Positions 1 to 7,199 of a stretch of DNA of 64,000 nt are shown here, piece after piece. Position 1 is the first letter of the stretch, and the number at the start of each line of letters is the position of its first letter. Origin of the DNA: Amnibacterium endophyticum. Lineage in GTDB: Bacteria > Actinomycetota > Actinomycetes > Actinomycetales > Microbacteriaceae. The notes below the pieces were generated by a model. It was given only the letters and a program-made list of their open reading frames with translations. It was not told the DNA's origin and made no database searches. The stretch spans positions 1-64,000 of the forward strand of contig NZ_JBHUEA010000019.1 of the NCBI RefSeq assembly GCF_042680685.1. The letters are read 5' to 3'. The position numbers and the translations under genes were made by a program.

Positions 1-1410
1 AGCGGTGCGGTGCGGCGGGCGCCGGCGAACCGCTCGGACCGCGCCCGGCTGCTGCGCCTGCGCCGCGCTCGGCGGATCGCCGTCGAGGCGACCGTGGTCG
101 CCGTCGCGGTGGTGGCGCTGCTCGTGCTCGACGCGGGCGCCGGGTTCGACGGCTCCGCGCCGAACCCGCTCCTGCTCGTCGCGCCGCTGCTGGTCGCGGC
201 GGCGGCGACCCTCGTCGTGCTGCGCGTCGTGCCGCCGGTCGTGCGAGGCGGGGTCGTCGTCGCCCGGCGCGCTCACGGCGTGTCCGGCGTGCTCGTCGCC
301 GCTCGCGCCGGCAGGGCCCGCGCCGCGCTGCCGCTGCTGGCGCTCTGCATCGCCCTGGGGCTGGCGCTGAACGACGGCATGCTGCTGGCGTCGGTCGCGG
401 CGGGCCAGGAGGCGGCGGCGTGGGACCGCATCGGTGCGGACGCCCGCGCGACCACCGCCGCGGACGTGCAGCGGCTGCGCGCGGAGCCCGGGGTGCGCCA
501 CGCCGCCGTCGTCGCCGTGGAGCCGGGCACCAGCCTCGACCTGGGGACGACGGGCGCGCGCGCAACCCTGCTCGGCGTCGACCCCGGCTACGCGGGGGTC
601 GTGGGGGCGCTGCCGGCCTCCGCACAGGACACCGCCGCGGTGCTGCGGCGGCTGGGGGACCCCAGCGGCCCGCTGCCCGTCGTCGTCGACGAGCAGCTCG
701 CCGGCCTCATGGCGGGCCGCGCGCTCACGCTGCAGCTCGACGCCGGCGACGTCCCGGCCCGCGTGGCCGGCACCGTCGCAGGCGGCCCGGCCGGCTGGGC
801 GGACGGCCCGTTCCTCTTCGCCGACCTCGACGCCCTCCGGAGGCGGGCGCCTGACGTGCAGGCCGACGCGGCGCTCGTCGTCGGGCCCGCTGCGGGCGCG
901 GCCCTCGTCGCCGCGGGCGTGCCGGAGGACGACGTCCTGACCCGCACGGGCTGGTTGCGCGCGCTGCGCGACGCGCCGATCGTGGCGGGGACACGGCGGG
1001 CGACGCTCCTCGCCGCCGGCCTCCTCGCGCTCCTCGCCGGAGCCGCCCTCGCGGCGACCGTCCTCGCGGGTGCGCCCGACCGGCGGCGCACGCTGGCGCT
1101 GCTCCGGACCCTCGGGATGCGCCGCCGCGTCGGCTGGTGGCTGCTCGTCGCCGACCTGGTCCCGCTCGTGCTCGGCGGCCTCGCGGGCGGGGCGGCGATC
1201 GGCGTGGTCGCCGCGGAGGTCTTCGATCCGGCGCTGGCCCTGTCCGGGCTGACCGGCGGGCGGGGGGACCCTCCGGTCGGGATCTCCGGTGCGGTGCTCG
1301 GCGTCGTCCTCGCGGGGGCGCTCGTCGTGCTCGCGGCGGGCGTCGGGGTCGAGGCGCTCAGCTGGCGGCGCGACCGGTTCGCCGAGGTGCTCAGAGTGGG
1401 AGGGCGATGA
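1..1410 (+). CDS. FtsX-like ABC permease, 3' part (cut by window edge)
   Basis: The reading frame is open from base 1, so the gene begins outside the window. The 466+ residues seen hold hydrophobic segments near residues 20-40, 53-75, 103-120, then a roughly 200-residue extracytoplasmic stretch, then three more membrane helices near 330-350, 370-400 and 425-450. This TM-large loop-3TM layout is typical of the C-terminal FtsX module of MacB/LolE-type permeases. The stop overlaps the start of the next ATPase as ATGA, so permease and ATPases are translationally coupled. Substrate unknown; lipoprotein-, peptide- or drug-related transport are all possible. Confidence 0.85.
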   Translation, partial: SGAVRRAPANRSDRARLLRLRRARRIAVEATVVAVAVVALLVLDAGAGFDGSAPNPLLLVAPLLVAAAATLVVLRVVPPVVRGGVVVARRAHGVSGVLVAARAGRARAALPLLALCIALGLALNDGMLLASVAAGQEAAAWDRIGADARATTAADVQRLRAEPGVRHAAVVAVEPGTSLDLGTTGARATLLGVDPGYAGVVGALPASAQDTAAVLRRLGDPSGPLPVVVDEQLAGLMAGRALTLQLDAGDVPARVAGTVAGGPAGWADGPFLFADLDALRRRAPDVQADAALVVGPAAGAALVAAGVPEDDVLTRTGWLRALRDAPIVAGTRRATLLAAGLLALLAGAALAATVLAGAPDRRRTLALLRTLGMRRRVGWWLLVADLVPLVLGGLAGGAAIGVVAAEVFDPALALSGLTGGRGDPPVGISGAVLGVVLAGALVVLAAGVGVEALSWRRDRFAEVLRVGGR

Positions 1411-2294
1411 TGACGCCGACGCAGTACGGCGCGGACGCGCTGATCGTGTGCGACAGCCTGGTGCGGATCTACCAGACGGACGACGTCGAGGTGCAGGCGC
1501 TGCAGGGCCTCGACCTGCTCGTCGACGAGGGCGAGCTCGTCGCCGTCGTCGGGGCCTCAGGCTCCGGCAAGTCGACGCTGCTCGCCGTGCTGTCGGGGCT
1601 GGACGCGCCGACCGCGGGGCGTGCCCGGGTCGCCGACTGGGACCTGCTCGCCATGACGTCCGCCCAGCGGCTGCGGTACCGGCGCACCGCGGTCGGCTTC
1701 ATCTGGCAGCAGACGTCGCGGAACCTGCTCCCGTTCCTCAGCGCCGCGGAGAACGTCGAGCTCCCGATGGCGGTCGTGGGCGTCGGCCGCGGCGAACGCC
1801 GACGGCGGGCGCAGGAGCTGCTCGACTCGGTGGGGCTCGCGGACCGGTCGGGACGCCGGCCCGCCGAGCTGTCCGGCGGCGAGCAGCAGCGGGTCGCGAT
1901 CGCGACCGCGCTGGCCAACCGTCCGCAGGTGCTGTTCGCGGACGAGCCGACGGGTGAGCTCGACCGCGCGACCGGCGACGAGGTCTTCGCCGCCCTGCGG
2001 GAGGTGAACGCCGTGCTCGGCACCACCGTCGTCATCGTCACCCACGACGCGGGGGTCTCCTCGCAGGTCCGCCGCACCGTCGCCATCCGCGACGGCCGCA
2101 CGTCGTCGGAGGTCCTCCGCGGGGAGGGCGGCGGCCCCGGGCGCGAGTACGCCCTGATCGACCGGGCCGGCCGCATGCAGGTGCCCGCCGCGCACCGTCG
2201 GGCGCTCGGCCTGCACGAGCGCGTCCGGCTCGAGCTCGAGGAGGACCACCTCGGTGTGTGGGCGGACGACCACGACGAGGAGGGCGTCCGATGA
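1407..2294 (+). CDS. ABC transporter ATPase with AbrB-like C-terminal tail
   Basis: A 295-aa LolD/MacB-type ATPase. Walker A GASGSGKS lies near residues 49-56, the signature is LSGGEQQR, Walker B is VLFADEPTGELD and the H-loop is IVTHD. The start ATG overlaps the permease stop (ATGA) and follows a GGGAGG site. MacB-class ATPases are usually about 225-240 aa. The extra ~50 residues (about 245-295) read IDRAGRMQVPAAHRRALGL then RVRLELEED, which resembles a SpoVT/AbrB swapped-hairpin fold (GR-x-x-P-x-x-x-R-x-x-L-G-L). It forms a permease-ATPase-ATPase operon with its neighbours. The ATPase call is firm; the AbrB resemblance is by eye. Confidence 0.9.
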   Translation: MMTPTQYGADALIVCDSLVRIYQTDDVEVQALQGLDLLVDEGELVAVVGASGSGKSTLLAVLSGLDAPTAGRARVADWDLLAMTSAQRLRYRRTAVGFIWQQTSRNLLPFLSAAENVELPMAVVGVGRGERRRRAQELLDSVGLADRSGRRPAELSGGEQQRVAIATALANRPQVLFADEPTGELDRATGDEVFAALREVNAVLGTTVVIVTHDAGVSSQVRRTVAIRDGRTSSEVLRGEGGGPGREYALIDRAGRMQVPAAHRRALGLHERVRLELEEDHLGVWADDHDEEGVR

Positions 2295-2968
2295 GCGTGA
2301 TCGAGGTGTGCGGGCTGACGCGGACCTTCGCGTCGCCCTCCGGCGACTTCCACGCGCTCCAGGACGTCGGGTTCGCGATCGAGGCGGGCGAGTTCGTCGC
2401 GCTCATCGGCCCGTCGGGGTCGGGGAAGACGACCCTCCTGAACTGCCTCGGCGGCCTGGACCGGCCGACCGCGGGCCGGATCGTGGTCGACGGCCGCGAC
2501 GTGGCCGCGCTCGACGACGACGGCCGCACCGACCTGCGTCGCGACGCGATCGCCTTCGTCTTCCAGACGTTCGGCCTGATCCCGGTGCTGTCCGCCGCGG
2601 AGAACGTCGGGCTGCCGCTGCGCATGCGCCGCACGCCCGTGCGCGAGCGCCGCGAGCGGGTCGCCGAGCTGCTCGAGCTCGTCGGGCTCGCCGAGCACGC
2701 GCGCCAGCGCCCGGGCGAGCTCTCCGGCGGGCAGCAGCAGCGCGTCGCGATCGCCCGCGCCCTCGCCGCCCGGCCGAGCGTGCTCATCGCCGACGAGCCC
2801 ACCGGTCAGCTGGACTCGGAGACCGGCGCCGCCATCCTGCGGCTCCTGCGCGACCTGTCGCGATCGAGCGGGATGACGATGCTGATCTCGACGCACGACC
2901 CGAGCGTGCGGGCCGAGGCGGACCGGGTCCTCGCCCTCCGCGACGGCCGCCTCGACCCGGAGCCCTGA
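2291..2968 (+). CDS. ABC transporter ATPase (MacB/LolD type)
   Basis: A 225-aa ATPase of standard length for the family. It has Walker A GPSGSGKTT, Q-loop in FVFQTFGL, signature LSGGQQQR, Walker B VLIADEPTGQLD and H-loop ISTHD. The start ATG overlaps the upstream stop (ATGA). With the preceding ATPase it gives two non-identical nucleotide-binding subunits for one large permease, the same arrangement as at 42258-46583. Likely a heterodimeric motor on the cytoplasmic face of an FtsX-type exporter; substrate unknown. Confidence 0.92.
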   Translation: MSVIEVCGLTRTFASPSGDFHALQDVGFAIEAGEFVALIGPSGSGKTTLLNCLGGLDRPTAGRIVVDGRDVAALDDDGRTDLRRDAIAFVFQTFGLIPVLSAAENVGLPLRMRRTPVRERRERVAELLELVGLAEHARQRPGELSGGQQQRVAIARALAARPSVLIADEPTGQLDSETGAAILRLLRDLSRSSGMTMLISTHDPSVRAEADRVLALRDGRLDPEP

Positions 2969-3008
2969 CCCTCCGGCCCGAGCGAGGAGCACGGGCGACC
3001 TCCGACTG

Positions 3009-3051
3009 CACGGGCGTCGCTGCGCGCCCGGACTGTCGGGCTGCGCCCGTG
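3009..3051. terminator. Hairpin between convergent genes
   Basis: Arms CACGGGCG (3009-3016) and CGCCCGTG (3044-3051) enclose a second short stem (CCCG/CGGG). It sits in the 97-bp gap between the ABC ATPase and the lipoprotein gene, which converge. There is no T tract, as is common in high-GC actinobacteria, so termination is inferred from position. Confidence 0.4.
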
Positions 3052-3065
3052 TGCGGGACGGCGGA

Positions 3066-3824
3066 TCACGACTCGGGCGTGAAGTACGGGAAGTCGGCCG
3101 CGGGCCGGACCGGGCCGACGGAGATCCACTGGAGGTCGGTGCTGCAGGCGTAGGTCCTGAAGGCAGAGAAGTAGGCGCGGTAGGAGTGGGGCGGGTAGAC
3201 CCGGTACCCGTCCGCCGCTTCGGCCCGGCACGCGGGGTCGTGGCCCTGCCCGTCGGCGTAGGGGCCGCCGCGCTCGTCGATCGCGGTGAAGGTGACGCTC
3301 GCGAGGGCGTCGCCGCCCGCAGGGATCGAGACGGGCTTCGCCCCCTGCGTGGCCCGGGTGGCGGGCCGACCGATCTGCGTGCCGTCGCCGCCGCCGACGA
3401 GCGAGAGCCCCGGTGTGCCGTCAAGGGTGCACGAGCCGGCTCCGGTGTTGCGGAACACGACGAAGGATCCGCGGTGGCTCATCCCCGACAAGCGTGGATC
3501 GTTCTGCACGGAGACCTGCAGCGCGGAGTCCTCGCACTGCCCGGCGGGCGCATTCGGGTCGACCTTCGTGGTGCTCGAGGCGGCGGACGCGGACGCGGCG
3601 CTGCTCGGGCTGGACGAGCTCGAGGGAGTCGCCGCGGTGCTCCGGGACGGCGAGGAGGTGGCCGACGCCGTCCCGGCAGGCGCGGATGCGGTGACGGTCC
3701 GCGTCGCGGTCGGCGTGGTGCCGGTGCCGGTCGAGCAGCCGGCCAGCAGGGCGAGGCTCGCTGCTGCCGCGGTCATCGCGATCGCGGCACGGAGCGACGT
3801 CCGGGTGCTGGGGGCGGTCCTCAT
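3066..3824 (-). CDS. DUF4232 lipoprotein
   Basis: A 252-aa exported lipoprotein. The signal peptide ends in the lipobox LLAGC, with the lipid-modified Cys at residue 30. A Ser/Thr/Ala-rich tether of about 55 residues follows, then a DUF4232-type domain beginning DPNAPAGQC with conserved VFRNTG and YRVYPPHS motifs and further cysteines (SCTLDG, PACRAE, TYACSTD) that probably form disulfides. I chose the ATG at 3824; a GTG lies one codon upstream. Function of the family is unknown; it is anchored outside the membrane. A clear paralogue lies at 15207-15941. Confidence 0.88.
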   Translation of the reverse strand: MRTAPSTRTSLRAAIAMTAAAASLALLAGCSTGTGTTPTATRTVTASAPAGTASATSSPSRSTAATPSSSSSPSSAASASAASSTTKVDPNAPAGQCEDSALQVSVQNDPRLSGMSHRGSFVVFRNTGAGSCTLDGTPGLSLVGGGDGTQIGRPATRATQGAKPVSIPAGGDALASVTFTAIDERGGPYADGQGHDPACRAEAADGYRVYPPHSYRAYFSAFRTYACSTDLQWISVGPVRPAADFPYFTPES

Positions 3825-3936
3825 CACCTCATGGTGCGACCGCGCCAGCAGGCCGCCGACGGTCCGAGGCGTGTTGCCAGCGGAGGCTGAACGGCGGCAG
3901 CGCGCCGCACGAGCCGGGCGCGCCCCGCCGCCGTGA

Positions 3937-4893
3937 TCAGGCGATCAGCACGATCTTGCCGAGGCTGTGGCGTCGTTCGAGGTCCTCGAACGCGTCCGCG
4001 ACCCGGTCGAGCGGGTAGGTCCCGGCGATCGGCATCTCCACGGCGCCCTCCTGCAGCAGCCCGGCGAGCCGCTGCAGGACCTGCGGAGCCTCCTCCTCGG
4101 TGAGGGCTGCGGCTCCGGAGACGCGGATGCCGAGCTCGGCCGCGGCGTCGGAGAACACGATCGTGTCGGTGCGGTCGGCGGGGACCCCGAGCTCGGCGGC
4201 GAGGTGCAGGTACTCGGGTCCGAAGAGGTCGATGAAGCCGTCGACGCCGTCCGGCGCCGCGGCGCGCAGCCGATCGGCGAGCCCCGGTCCGTACTCGACC
4301 GGCGTGACGCCGTGGTCGGCGAGCCACCCCGCGCTGCGGGCGGACGCGATGCCGAGCACGTGCACGCCCCGCGCGACCAGCAGCTGCACGACCAGGGTGC
4401 CGACGCCGCCGGTCGCGGCCGAGACGGCGACGGTCTCGCCGGCCACCGGGTCGATGCCGCGGACGACCGCCCAGGCGGTGGTGCCCGCGACGTCGAGGGC
4501 GCCCGCGACCTCCCAGGGCAGCCCCTCAGGCTTCGGCACGACCTGCCCGGCGGGGACGACGACGTGGGTGGCGTGGCTGGACCGCTTCCAGGAGTAGCCG
4601 AGCACCTCGTCGCCGACGGAGGAGTCGGCGACCCCGTCGCCGATCGCCGCCACGGTCCCGGCGAAGTCGGTGCCCTGGCCGGACGGGAACGTCGCGGGCA
4701 GCCGGTCGTGCAGCAGACCCTGCCGGATCATCGCCTCGCCGGGGTTGATGCCGGCGGCGCGGACGGCGACGAGGACCTCGCCGGCGCCTGGCTGCGGCAT
4801 CGGGACGTCCTGCACCTGCAGCACGTCCCGGCCGCCGTAGCGGTCGAAGCGGACGGCGCGAGCGGTGTCGGGGAGTGCGGAGGGGGTCGTCAT
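3937..4893 (-). CDS. Zinc-free alcohol dehydrogenase / NADPH:quinone oxidoreductase family
   Basis: A 318-aa MDR-family reductase. The N-terminal GroES-like domain has GEVLVAVRAAGINPGEAMIR and GTDFAGTV; the Rossmann domain has the nucleotide loop AATGGVGTLVVQL. The catalytic zinc ligands of classical ADH are absent, as in quinone oxidoreductases. The ATG at 4893 follows a strong GAAGGAG site; the 77-bp gap to the upstream SDR gene suggests one transcript controlled by the divergent TetR at 5956. It probably reduces quinones or activated alkenes with NADPH; the substrate is not readable. Confidence 0.9.
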   Translation of the reverse strand: MTTPSALPDTARAVRFDRYGGRDVLQVQDVPMPQPGAGEVLVAVRAAGINPGEAMIRQGLLHDRLPATFPSGQGTDFAGTVAAIGDGVADSSVGDEVLGYSWKRSSHATHVVVPAGQVVPKPEGLPWEVAGALDVAGTTAWAVVRGIDPVAGETVAVSAATGGVGTLVVQLLVARGVHVLGIASARSAGWLADHGVTPVEYGPGLADRLRAAAPDGVDGFIDLFGPEYLHLAAELGVPADRTDTIVFSDAAAELGIRVSGAAALTEEEAPQVLQRLAGLLQEGAVEMPIAGTYPLDRVADAFEDLERRHSLGKIVLIA

Positions 4894-4970
4894 GTCGATG
4901 CTCCTTCCCGGAAGCGGGTCCGGGGTCGTGGTCGGTCGTGGTCGGTGACGGGTGCGGGAGGCGGCCGGGC

Positions 4971-5869
4971 TCACCGGAAGAAGTCGTCGGCCGCGAGGTC
5001 GTCGAGCAGGGTCGGGCCGGCGGGCGTCCAGTCGAGCTCCTCGCGGGTGATGCGGCTCGCAGCGGGGACGTCCGACCCGATCAGGTCGCCCACGAACCCG
5101 AAGTGCTGCTGCAGCTGCTCGTCCGGGATCGTCGCCACGGGGATCTCGAGCCGCTCGCCGATCCGCTCCGCGATGGCCCGGACGGGGATCCCCTCCTCGG
5201 CGATCGCGTGCCACCGGCGCCCGGTGTCCCCGCGCTCGAGCACGAGCCGCAGGAGGGTCGCGACGTCGAGGGAGTGCGTCGCGGGCCAGCGGTTCGCGCC
5301 GTCCCCGGCGACGCCGGAGCGGCCGCTGCGCCGTGCGGCGGCGATGATGCCGCCGACGAGGCCGGGCCGGGCGGGGCGGCTGTGCGTCACGAGCGGGAGG
5401 CGCACGATCTGCGCCTGGACGCCGCGGTCGGCGAACCCGAGCACCGCGTGCTCGATGGCGGCGGGGCCGGCGGCAGGTGCCGCGTCCTGCTCCGTCGCGA
5501 CGTGCCCGAGCTCGCCGACCGCGCGACCGCCGAGACCGAGACGAGCGCCGTCCCGGTGGCCGCCAGCGCCTCGCCCATGGCGCGCACGGCGTCGATGCCC
5601 GCAGCCGCGGCACCGGCGCCGTCCCCGGCCCGCAGGCGTGCGGTGTCGAACAGCGCGAGGTGGAGCACCGCGTCGGCGCGGACGGCGGCGGCGGCGAGGG
5701 TGTCGTGATCCGACAGCGAGCCGCGCACCGCGAGCGCCCCGAGCGCGCGCAGGCCTGCGGCCCCCTCGTCGCTGCGGGCGAGGCCGTGCACCTCGTGCCC
5801 GCCTCGCAGCAGCTCGGGGACGACGACCGATCCGATGTGACCGGTGGCTCCGGTGATGAAGACGCGCAT
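4971..5869 (-). pseudogene. NAD-dependent epimerase/SDR, frameshifted
   Basis: The start (MRVFITGATGHIGSVV, nucleotide-binding GATGHIG) is in one frame and the remainder (VGELGHVATEQDAAP onward to DDLAADDFFR) in another. Joined near 5515-5530 they make one atypical SDR of about 300 aa (NAD(P)-binding fold, nucleoside-diphosphate-sugar epimerase class). One missing base around ALVSVSAVA / VGELGH explains the break. Codon use is normal on both sides, so the lesion is recent or a sequencing error. It is the first gene after the divergent TetR operators and precedes the ADH gene, so it was probably the first gene of a TetR-controlled reductase operon. Confidence 0.75.
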
Positions 5870-5899
5870 GGCGGACCTGCTTCCTCGAGAGACGGCTGA

Positions 5900-5914
5900 T
5901 GAGACTGAGTCTCA
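5900..5914. promoter_or_regulatory. TetR operator 1
   Basis: Inverted repeat TGAGAC-TGA-GTCTCA lies just upstream of the SDR start (5869). It shares its arms with the second site at 5927-5943. Confidence 0.7.
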
Positions 5915-5926
5915 CCCTACGCTCCT

Positions 5927-5943
5927 GTGAGACTGCGTCTCAC
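5927..5943. promoter_or_regulatory. TetR operator 2
   Basis: Perfect repeat GTGAGAC-TGC-GTCTCAC abuts the -10 element of the tetR gene. Centres of the two sites are 28 nt apart. Binding here should block both divergent promoters. Confidence 0.75.
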
Positions 5944-5949
5944 TAGACT
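5944..5949 (+). promoter_or_regulatory. -10 element of leaderless tetR promoter
   Basis: TAGACT is followed by 6 nt and then the ATG at 5956, the actinobacterial leaderless spacing. Confidence 0.6.
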
Positions 5950-5955
5950 GGGGCG

Positions 5956-6540
5956 ATGGCCGGATCTGCGACCGCTGCGAGGGACCGTCTGATGTCGGCG
6001 GCGCTCGATTTGTTCGAGGAGCACGGGTACGCCTCGACGACCGCGGCGCAGATCGCCGACCGGGCCGGGGTGAGCCGCGCGACGCTGTTCCGCAGCGCCC
6101 CCGACAAGCGGGAGATCCTCCTCCTCGACCAGCAGCGCCTGCACGAGCTGCTGCGGGAGGGGGCGGCCTCGGTGGGCGACGGCGCGACCCCGTGGACGGT
6201 GGTCGACGGCGCGCTGGCGCGCGCGGCCGAGCTCTTCCCGGAGTCGAGTCGCGAGGTGGCGCGCCGGCGCCGCGCCGTCGTCGCGAGCTCGGTCGAGCTG
6301 CAGGAGCGCACCCAGGCCAAGTACAGCGGGTTGGCGATGACGCTCCTCGACGCGCTCGTCGCCCGCGGCGTCTCGGCGGCGGTCGCGGAGCAGGCGGCGG
6401 AGGCCGGGGTGCAGGCGTTCCGGCGCGCCCACGCCCGCTGGGCCGAGGTCGCCGAGCCGAGCACGTTCCCGGAGCTCGCGAGCGATTCCCTCGCGACCAT
6501 CCGTCGAGCGATGGCCGAGCTCGTCACCCCGAGCCGGTAG
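5956..6540 (+). CDS. TetR-family repressor
   Basis: A 194-aa TetR regulator. The N-terminal HTH is RLMSAALDLFEEHGY ... TTAAQIADRAGVSRATLF, residues about 10-50, followed by an all-helical ligand domain. No ribosome site is present; the ATG lies 6 nt after TAGACT, so the mRNA is probably leaderless. The two GTGAGAC-type palindromes in the 86-bp divergent region are its likely operators, giving autoregulation plus control of the SDR-ADH pair (5869 to 3937). Inducer unknown. Confidence 0.9.
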   Translation: MAGSATAARDRLMSAALDLFEEHGYASTTAAQIADRAGVSRATLFRSAPDKREILLLDQQRLHELLREGAASVGDGATPWTVVDGALARAAELFPESSREVARRRRAVVASSVELQERTQAKYSGLAMTLLDALVARGVSAAVAEQAAEAGVQAFRRAHARWAEVAEPSTFPELASDSLATIRRAMAELVTPSR

Positions 6541-6563
6541 CTCGCCGCCCCCGCCCGCACCGC

Positions 6564-6716
6564 TCAGAGCCCGGCCAGCACGTCGACGAGCCCTGCAGGG
6601 TCGGAGAGGAACGGGCAGTGGGAGGCGTCGAGCGACCTCGTCGCTCGCGAGCCGGTACCGCTCCGCCTGATCCGATGCGGTGGCCGCGCGGGCTGCCTCA
6701 CGCGCTCCCGTCGCGC
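6564..6716 (-). pseudogene. Remnant of an alpha/beta-hydrolase C-terminus
   Basis: Translating the minus strand gives SLDASHCPFLSDPAGLVDVLAGL and a stop (6564-6566), the usual end of an esterase-type alpha/beta hydrolase with the catalytic His in ASHCPFL. The preceding segment SDQAERYRLASDEV is in another frame, so at least one frameshift separates them. The nucleophile and Asp regions are missing and the 5' side runs directly into the stop of the PPOX gene. This is a ~50-codon relic. Confidence 0.6.
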
Positions 6717-7106
6717 TCAGATGCCGAACGTGTTCCAGCCGACGACCCGCACGCGGGCGAAGGCGTGCGCCTGCCCGGCGTCCGCGAAGTCGCGCCCGTC
6801 GTAGTGCCGTGACAGCCGGTCGATCACGGCGCGGTCCGGGTCGTCGGCGAGCTCGACCACCTCGCCGTGGAGCGTGACCTGCCGGTACCAGCCGGCCGCG
6901 TCGAGGACGGTGAGCGTGAGCCGTCGGTCGCGCTGCAGATGGCTGCGGCGCGGACTGGCGGCGCCCATGGTCAGCAGCAGGTCTCCGTCGTCCCAGAGGT
7001 ACCAGACTGCGGCGCTCACCGGCGCGCCATCCCTGCGGACGGTCGCGACGACCGCCGGGTTCGGCTTCTCGAGCAGCGCGACGACGTCCCGGGGGAGCGG
7101 TTCCAC
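6717..7106 (-). CDS. PPOX-class flavin/F420-binding split-barrel protein
   Basis: A 129-aa pyridoxamine-phosphate-oxidase-like protein. Features are LLEKPNPAVVATV near the start, AAVWYLWDDGDLLL and the SHLQRDRRLTLTVLD strand typical of F420- or FMN-dependent split barrels; the end is WNTFGI. The GTG at 7106 places the start where family members begin (MEPLPRDVV); an upstream GTG at 7151 is possible. It is divergent from the MFS gene at 7200. Cofactor choice cannot be decided from the sequence. Confidence 0.8.
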   Translation of the reverse strand: MEPLPRDVVALLEKPNPAVVATVRRDGAPVSAAVWYLWDDGDLLLTMGAASPRRSHLQRDRRLTLTVLDAAGWYRQVTLHGEVVELADDPDRAVIDRLSRHYDGRDFADAGQAHAFARVRVVGWNTFGI

Positions 7107-7187
7107 GACGTCATCGTCCGCCGTTCCGTCGACAGGCCCGCGGCGACGCACCCGGCGCCGTGGCGACGCGGCGCGCACCGCAGGCCG

Positions 7188-7193
7188 TACGGT
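7188..7193 (+). promoter_or_regulatory. -10 element of leaderless MFS promoter
   Basis: TACGGT, 6 nt before the GTG at 7200. Confidence 0.5.
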
Positions 7194-7199
7194 CGCAGC

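Noticed and set aside
1469..3424. Very long minus-strand frames antisense to the ABC ATPases
   Set aside because: Arg/Pro/Ser-rich shadow translation caused by high GC; the plus strand has full ABC motifs.
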